In this document: in pieces, positions 56,551-64,000 of the stretch | Position numbering within the stretch: position 1 is the stretch's first letter | Layout: the number at the start of each line of letters is the position of its first letter | Assembly: GCF_031877795.1 (NCBI RefSeq) | Contig: NC_133931.1 | Span: 23,186,264-23,250,263, forward strand | DNA from: Strix aluco | Lineage: Eukaryota > Chordata > Aves > Strigiformes > Strigidae | Reading direction: 5' to 3' | DNA: 64,000 nt | Notes under the pieces: model-generated | What the model saw: the letters and a program-made list of their open reading frames with translations, nothing else | Told to the model about the DNA's origin: nothing | Databases searched by the model: none | Program-made: the position numbers and the translations under genes

Positions 56551-59500
56551 CAAAGCCACCCCATCTGTGATGCTTTCTGTACAGCTCCTTTTTGGCCACC
56601 CCTGTGGTCACAGCTCTGTCAGGTGGCCAAGGCCCTGCTGGGGTCAGTGTGGCTTTCAGGTTTCTCGTGGCTAGCACCCATCACCTGTGCTATAATTGCC
56701 TGTTCCCACCCAGATGGAGAAATCAATTGGTTTGAATGGGACCACATGCCTCAGTAATCCTCAGGCTTTCTGCATGAGTACATTTCACCTGGAAATGGGT
56801 TGTGGTAGCTATTTTAAGTCAGAAGGATCTTGATGCCAGGCAAGCAGGCCTTCTCCTGAAATTCCTGGTCTGACTGCCCAACAGACAGTTTGTTCCTCAG
56901 CTCTCAGTGTTTTCTTTAAAAATTATCCAGCTTCTGGGCACCTTTTTCTCTTGTGGCAGCTTCCAAGGCAACTCTTCCTAGCAATTCCCTAAACAAGCCC
57001 AAATCGGATCTCCTGAAGTAAAGTGTTCTGATTCCACAGCTTGCCTGCCCAGTCTTCCTCCAGAGCCAGAACCCAGTCACCTCAGGATGAGGAGATAGCC
57101 CCGTGGTCTCAGCTGTCAGTTCACACACCATTAATGAGATTTCTTTCCTATTACTATTACTCATGGTATTTAGATGCAGACCTGCATTAACATTCAGTAT
57201 TTCAGTGCTGAGAGAAGAGGTGCCTTTCTGGGCACTTGTCAATACACACTCACAAGTGGCTGTGTAATGTTTTACATAATCAGTGTACCAAACAAAGCCT
57301 AAGTAATCAGAGGTATAACACTAGCAATGCCTACAAAACGTTGGGCAAGAAAACAAACCATCATTACAAAGGGTTTGAGTAAAGGTGCTTCAACAGGGTA
57401 CCTGATGGGGTCAGGGCCTGGGGACAACAGCAGCTCTGCTCTCCCCAAAGTTTGAAGGGGAAATAAAGTCCCAGCATAATTTTCTCACTTGACTTCTCTA
57501 CCCCAGGAGGAAGAAGCATTTACATTACAGCACGGCCAGTTTTGCACCTTTCCTTTGGCTACCTGGTTGTCACATCCAGTTCTTGAGGTTTCTGCTATTA
57601 GAGGGCTACTCTGACTCAGAAGCCAGGGCCTGCATGGTCTCCTCCAACTGCTTTTTGATTCAGCCCGGCTCATCCCCTCTCATCTTTCTCCTTGCAAAGC
57701 AGAACAGAGAGGTGACTGTGTATAACCACAGTATCCTCCCATAGGGCTGCCTCATCTTTGCTGGCTTTCCTGCCAGGGATCACTATTGCTGTAACTGCTT
57801 CCACCTGCTTTTATGCCAGGGTAAATCTGGGCCATAATTAACCTATTCTCTATTATGTAATTAGCTGTACCCATGAACAAGAAATAAATTGGGTTTTACC
57901 CAGACCTTCTGCCTAAGAGCTTGGCCTCAAACTGCTCTCGCAGATCTCTAGGATGAGAGCTTTTGGTGGTGCCACGCTCCAAGAGGCAGCTCCTGTCCCT
58001 GGCTCACAAGATGCTGCTGTTGGGGACCCAACCTGCACTTAGAAACCCAACTCTGCAAGCCTTTGCAATCAATTGACCTAAATATCTACTGGCATTTGCT
58101 AAGGCAGGTGACTAAACCTGAGAGGCTGTAGCTGACGACTGTTCACCCTGGAGACTAATTGTTAGGGACAGCATGTGTGAAAGTCCATGAAACTTCCCCA
58201 CAGACATCCACTGCAGCATAAATGGAAGAAGATGGGAGATGATGAGAGGTGTCAGAAGACAGGTAGCCTTCTGCCTCCTGGGAAAATGTGTCTGCTGGGA
58301 GGATGGCATTGCCCAGGGCAAGGAGAGGCATCTTCTTTCAATAAACTTTCCAAATGGCTGCAAGGCTGGCCCCATGAACCTGCCTCAAGGCAGGCAGGTA
58401 CATGCCTGAGCAGGAGGCACAGCTGTGTCCACTTTTCTTTTCATGCTTATTAGACCAGTGGGTGCTTGTGTTCACCTGTAAAATAGGAGTTTGGGAGCGC
58501 TCACTCTCCCTCCACTGGAAAAGCTAATAGCCCCGTTGGCAACGGGTCCTTGTAGGAATTAGGGATTCAAATCTCCTCTAAAAGTGGCTTTCACCCTGTT
58601 GGAAAAAGATTGGAGAGGCACCCCTTGCCTTCTGAAAGGTCTGGTACTTACACTTTTCTAGATGTGGGAGAAAGGTTTTGGCACCTAATTTCAAGGGGAA
58701 GAGGGAGGTAAGGCCAGCAAATCCTAAGTGCAGGCTCATCTCACCCTGTGTGGGAGTCTTAAATCTTGATGATGGGCAGGATCCAGTCCCAAGAGCTGTC
58801 TCACACATTTCCTGCTGGCCACTTTTGGGGGGTCCCTGCTCAGCACACTTGTTCTGGGGATCCTGCTTGGGGGACCCTCCTTCCCTGCATGCCTCTGGGT
58901 GGTCTATAGTGCATATGTTAGAGTCCTATAAGAGACAGAGTGCCCAGCCTTAGCTGCAGCTGATGTTGGAGCTCCATGGCCTGGCACCAAGACTCTCCAT
59001 AGCTTCCCAGCTGGAGGCATGGATGGAGTGAAGGGGCCGTTGGTGCTGTACCTTCACCCAAGTGAGCACAGCCTGCCTCCAGCAAGGCAAAATAAACGCT
59101 ATTCTAATTGACCTGCTGGGTTCTGCTCCCTGTGCCCCACACAACGCCACACAACACATGGCCTGCTCAGAGGGTCGGTGCTCTACACTGGGCCCTGCAC
59201 AGGCAATCACCCCAGTGCAGGAGCTGCCATTCAGGCTGTGCCAGCATGAAAGAAGGTGAGCAGGAAAAACAGAGGATTGTAAAGAAGCACTGTGAGTTCA
59301 GGATGTGGGATTTCAGCTTTCCCATTCATCTCCAGAACAGGAACAGAGTGCTAATGGTATTATGTGCCTCATTCACGTTTCTGGTGTTTTGACCATTTTT
59401 GGCAATTCCTGTTTTTTTGACAGTGAGATATGAGCATCATGTTTATCGTACTTGCTCACTATGCTGGAATTATGTGAGCATGTTCAGCGTATAGCTCTGG

Positions 59501-60372
59501 GAACTCCATGTTTTCCAAGCTCAGACAAACTCAGATAACTTGTCAGGTAAGATCCTTTTTTGCAGTCATCAGTCAGCTGAGCCTGCAGCAACACCTTGAG
59601 GCCTTGAGTTGGGGTTCTGCATTGCTTCCAGGACTGCAGGGAACCTGTTTTCTCCCCCTTTGGAGGCAGCCTTTTCAAGCCTGCTGACCACCTGGGGACT
59701 GAAATTTCACCATTTTTTCTCATGCTAAGCCTGATATCTGTACTGAATTTCAGCTGGATGATCAGCAGTTCTTCTGGAGTTCCACCAGCACAGCTCACTT
59801 TCACTCCCGAGCTGAGCCCTAGTACTGCTGGGTTGCAAGAAGAGACTTGGGTCCCTTGGCTCTCAGCTAGGTTTCTGGACATGTAGTTTTCATTTCTGTC
59901 TTTGCTGCACAGCATTAAGCAAATGATCTGCAGTCAGGTTTTTCAAGCACCCAGCATTCACCAGCAAAGCCTGGTCTTCAAGGTATGCAGGTCTTGCTAA
60001 TGCACCATGATGGAGGAGCAGATTTTAGTAGGAGATTTTAGATTTTTTTTTTTTTTTGCCAGTCAGACAACTGTCGTTTTAGAGCAGTCTGGCTCTCTGC
60101 TCTGCCCAAATAGAAATTATACTCTTCTTGCTCTGAGCTTGGCTTTCCCTATGCCTCAGTTCTCCACCAGTGAAGCTCCACTGCAAATTCTTCACAGGAA
60201 TATGTTAGAGAAAACCATGGGCTTTTAAGGCAGTGAGCCTTGTGAACTAATGCTAGGGAATGTCCTGGGCACTGGAACTGGATGGTCACTGCTGTTAAAC
60301 TGTTTGAATGCTCCCTGGCCACAAAAAACTTTCCAGGCATAGTTCAGGACCAATGACGGGCCAGGGACCTTT
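56551..60372. other. Intergenic sequence, no gene seen
   Basis: Open frames up to 143 codons lack domain character. A 15-base T run is at 60043-60057. No element ends are recognised before the CR1 fragment. Confidence 0.5.
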
Positions 60373-60600
60373 CACAGAATCACAGAATCATTCAGGTTGG
60401 AAAAGACCCTTTGGATCATCAAGTTCAACCATCAGCCCTACTCTACAAAGTTCTCCCCTACACCATATCCCCCAGCATCTCATCTAAAGGACCCTTAAAC
60501 ACATCCAGGGATGGTGACTCCACCACCTCCCTGGGCAGCCTATTCCACTGTCTGACCACTCTTTCTGTGAAAAATTTTTTCCTAATGTCCAGTGATCTGT
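60373..60600 (-). mobile_element. CR1 LINE 3' fragment
   Basis: The fragment starts CACAGAATCACAGAATCATT, the tandem octamer end of CR1 seen from the 3' side, followed by GGTTGGAAAAGACC and the phrases CCACCACCTCCCTGGGCAGCC and TTTTTTCCTAATGTCC typical of the CR1 3' UTR. It is 5'-truncated at about 60600, as most CR1 copies are. The sense strand is minus. Confidence 0.88.
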
Positions 60601-61980
60601 TTTGGAGGCTGAGAGAGTTCAGTGGATGGGAGGTGAGTTGGTCTCAGTGCCTGAGGTTGGTTCAAAGTGTCTCTAATGTACCCATGTAAATGTCACTCCA
60701 GATTCTACAGTACAGGAGAACCAGGGAAAATAAAATACATAATATAAACAGTGTTATTTGAGAGGCTGGTGTTTTAGTTTAATTCACCGATGGGTGAAGA
60801 AGTTGTATGGTTAATCCTATACATAAACATGCACACATCACACTTGGAATATGAAATAATACTGAGTCAAAAATACAAGTTCAGGCTTTTCTGAATGTAA
60901 TTGTTATTTGTAAGTGTTCTCAAACACTTCAGAAAAAAACATTTTTATGCTGTGGGCTGTCTGCAAATGTTCATTTTGACAAGTTGCTGTCTGTTACTGG
61001 TATTGGACTAGTCACACAGTGTATCTTATGTTCTCTAACTGGATGACAAGCTTGTAAAACAGAAGAATAGCAAATGACAGATACTAGCATGATTTCTGGT
61101 TATTTTTTATAGTTCCTGATTTCATGGGCACTGGAAGCTGTATGAATATCATGAACAGGATATTAGGAATGAGGCGGTTATTGGAAAATATGCCAGCAGC
61201 TGCTAACCTTGTCAGAAAATGAAAGGCTTAATGATGAATCAGGTAGCTTACCTTCATACAATTAGCATTCAGTTGCTGAGATGTAGAAGGAAAAGTTTAT
61301 AGGAAATAATGGATAGAACGCAATAAGGTTTGATACGTGAAAGACTTGTCTAAAAACTCCTGGCACATCAGAGCAAACGTTTCATAGATGTTTCACTCAT
61401 ATTTAAACACAGGGGAGAAAAAAGGAAAATATCCTTAAAGCTCAAAACAACCACCTAGCAGCCCAGAAGCTAATAATCTTCTTGCCCTCTTAAGATGTTC
61501 TCCATACCGCTCTCTACTCTAATGAATTCAACATAGTTTCAAGCTAGAACAACAATCATACAGAAGCATCTTGTTCTCGGGAACTTCTACCTAACATGTA
61601 CACACCAAGCACCTGGTATCCCAATTAATTCTTGCACAGAACTGCAATAATCAACCATCTGATTCCTGGATTACAGCTCACCGCAAATTACCAGTCTAAC
61701 AAACAAACATATGCCATCCATCAACCAAACAAGCTATCTAAATTAACAATAAGAGTACAAAGAGCTCAGATTGTTAACTGCCCTTTAAAAATATATTTCT
61801 GAATAAAAATTATGCTTAAAATACTAATGTTTAGCTAAAAGGATTATAATTTCTTTCAAAGAGAAACTGCAATATGGGGTATGTGGCTTTGGTAGCACTC
61901 TTTAGCCACAAAAGGAATCAAGAAATTGGTCAGGGTATTTAAAAGATAGTAGGATGCTCCTCTGGAGCATCCTTTGCAGT
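60601..61980. other. AT-rich spacer between CR1 fragments
   Basis: No open frame of note and no recognised repeat or gene are present. The composition changes sharply from GC-balanced CR1 sequence to AT-rich DNA. Confidence 0.55.
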
Positions 61981-62876
61981 TATTCATAGTCTGGCTTGGG
62001 TTGGAAGGGATCTTAAAACTCATATAGTTCCACTCCCCCTGCCATGGTCAGGGACACCTTCCATTAGACCAGGTTGCTCAAAGCCCCGTCCAACCTGGCC
62101 TTGAACATTTCCAGGGAGGGGGCAGCCACAGCTTCTCTGGGCAACCTGTTCCAGTGCCTTACCACCCTCACAGGAAAGAATTTCTTCCTTATATCTAATC
62201 TAAATCGACCCTCTTTCAGTTTAAAATGGTGACCCCTCATCCTATCACTACACTCCCTGATAAAGAGTCCCTCCCCACCTTTCCTGTAGCCCTCTTTAAG
62301 TACTGGAAGGCCGCTATAAGGTCTCTCTGGAGCCTTCTCTTCTCCAGGCTGAACAACCCCAACTCTCTCAGCCTGTCCTCATAGGGGAAGTGCTCCAGCC
62401 CCCTGATCATTTTTGTGGCCTCCTCTGGACTCGCTCCAACAGGTCCATGTCCTTCTTATGTTGGGGGCCCCAGAGCTGGACACAGCACTCCAGGTGGGGT
62501 CTCATGAGAGTGGAGTAGAGGGGAAGAATCACCTCCTTTGGCCTGCTGGCCACATTTCTCTTGATGGAGGCCAGGATGCAGTTGGCTTTCTGGACTTTGA
62601 GCGTACATTGCTGGCTCATATTCAGTTTTCCATCCACTAATACCCCAAATCCTTCTCTGCAGGGCTGCTCTCAATCCACTCATTACCCAGCCTGTATTTG
62701 TGCTTGGGATTGCCCTGACCCCTGTGCAGGACCTTGCACTTGGCCTTGTTGAACTTCATGAGGAGGTTTGCACGGGCCCACGTCTCAAGCCTGTCAAGGT
62801 CCCTCTGGATGGCACATCCTTTCCCTCCAGTGTGTCAGCTACACCCCATAGTTTGGTGTCATTGTTCCTCAAACTC
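61981..62876 (-). mobile_element. CR1 LINE fragment with reverse-transcriptase C-terminal coding
   Basis: This copy of about 0.9 kb reads as CR1 from its 3' end on the left (GGGTTGGAAGGGATCTTAAA) to a 5' truncation near 62876. It contains the characteristic CCTTCTCTTCTCCAGGCTGA and CTTGGCCTTGTTGAACTTCA segments. On the minus strand, 62407-62637 still reads as the CR1 ORF2 C-terminus, with ASRPKEVILPLYSTLMRPHL and DLLERVQRR recognisable, but the reading is broken on both sides. The terminal octamer repeat is degenerate. It is dead as a mobile element. Confidence 0.93.
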
Positions 62877-64000
62877 AGTTTTTCTCTGTTCAAGGCTTCA
62901 TGTCCTAACCTGTCAGAATTATGGAAAGGAATTTTGAAGGTGAAACATGACCTTCAAGTCAACGTATGAACGTGTCCAAGTTGAGAGATGGATGCTAAAG
63001 AAAAATGTTCATTTCAGACCCTTTATTCTTAAAGCTCCTTAAAAAGAAAACAGGTCTCCTTAAGACGCTTTGGACTATGGCATCAGCACAAAGTCTTGTG
63101 AACCTCTGGTTGGTATCAGTTGGTCCAAAAGGTATAATGTTGTGCACAAGCCCTTATAACCTGTAACGTAGTAACAGATTTGGCCTGAATTAGGAGGTCA
63201 AAATAAGAAAACAATTACCACAGTTGAAAGGCAATATCCATGTTATCCACACAGAATAAGAAGCATTCTTCCTATCATCTGTGCAATCAGGTTTCCTGGA
63301 ACTCAGACTTTTGGTGCCTTTTGGTGGTTTACAGGAGATGAAGATCAGGTAAGATGTCAAAAAGGTATTCAAATAAGTAATTATGTGACCATAGTGGTGA
63401 ACCTAAAACAATCTAGCTGAAGGGCAACACAAAGCACAGGAAATGCAATGCAGATAAATGCAAGAAAGTACCTGCTAAAAGGGAAAAAATCAGTGCTTGC
63501 TACACATTGCAGAGTCCTAAATGAACCCATTGACTCTGCAAAGACATGTGGGCATAATGCTAGCGGGGGCCATATAAGTAGCACATAAATGAAAAGAGGA
63601 AGTCTGCAGACAAACAGAACAGGGTTCATATACCACATCTCCCCTGCCAGTCCCACTGAGTGTGATGGGAACCAAGATGAAGAAAGCACAATGCGCCCAG
63701 CAACAAGGTCACCCTCCCTCTACTTGGCAGTCATCAGCGATTTAGCAAGGACTTATGAGGCCCCATTAAAGAACACGTCTGTCCTGTAAATGTTTTCAGT
63801 TCGACAAACACTTCCACAGGCAGCTCTCAAAGATGAACAGCACAGGCTTAGTGAAGTTAGGGGATTCAAATTTGTCTAAAAATTGTGAAGAGAAGTCACA
63901 TGAAAAAAGAGGTTCCCCAAGGAACTATTCCAGCCTCAGTACTATCATTAAATTCAAATCTCATTAATCACTATGCCACATCTAGGTTTAAAGGCAGGGT
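62877..64000. other. Intergenic sequence to window end
   Basis: Only short open frames are present, the longest being 102 codons on the minus strand at 63381-63689, which has no domain. Nothing else is recognised. Confidence 0.5.

Noticed and set aside
55957-56559. 200-codon minus-strand open frame
   Set aside because: It lies almost wholly inside the solo LTR and has no domain.
62407-62637. 76-codon minus-strand frame as a possible gene
   Set aside because: It is the C-terminal remnant of CR1 ORF2, not a host gene.
1-64000. CRISPR arrays, operons, tRNA or rRNA genes
   Set aside because: No regularly spaced repeats were seen, no tRNA-like cloverleaf with intact internal promoter boxes was noticed, and the DNA is vertebrate nuclear in character.

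Overview
The window is vertebrate nuclear DNA, most likely from a bird. It holds an interrupted gene with GT/AG introns and a CpG-island promoter, CR1 LINE fragments with the bird/reptile type of 3' end, and avian-type endogenous retroviral LTRs. I cannot name the species. Gene density is low: I can support one host protein-coding gene in 64 kb, plus a large defective provirus, a solo LTR and several LINE fragments. There are no CRISPR arrays, operons or rRNA/tRNA genes.  Layout: (1) 1-2432 is unannotated flank. (2) 2433-10083 is a gammaretrovirus-like (class I) endogenous provirus on the minus strand. It has two 675-bp LTRs (2437-3111 and 9405-10079), a 4-bp target duplication GCTC, a primer-binding site resembling the 3' end of tRNA-Arg(CCG), a polypurine tract, a gag gene with most of its middle deleted, a nearly full-length but frameshifted pol, and a broken env. 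(3) 10084-18829 is non-coding upstream sequence. (4) 18830-25035 is the ZNF706 gene on the plus strand. It has a CpG-island promoter, a non-coding first exon with a donor at 19712, two coding exons (22704-22838 and 23990-24085) that together encode a 76-residue protein, and a 3'-UTR exon. (5) 25036-55932 is a long gene-poor tract with a decayed CR1-like relic (about 28820-30130) and two small CpG-rich patches. (6) 55938-56545 is a solo LTR with a perfect 5-bp target duplication TACCC. (7) 60373-60600 and 61981-62876 are CR1 fragments, both in minus orientation.  How the parts relate: the ZNF706 promoter lies about 9 kb from the provirus. The proviral 5' LTR points away from the gene, so an effect on ZNF706 transcription is possible but not shown. 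The main biological interest is the provirus. Its LTRs differ at only 8 of 675 positions, yet gag, pol and env carry many lesions, including altered residues in the protease and reverse transcriptase active sites. Only the integrase frame remains long and open, with its DD35E triad intact. This fits an element that was already defective when it inserted and was copied with helper proteins supplied in trans. I found no convincing previously undescribed host system in the window.
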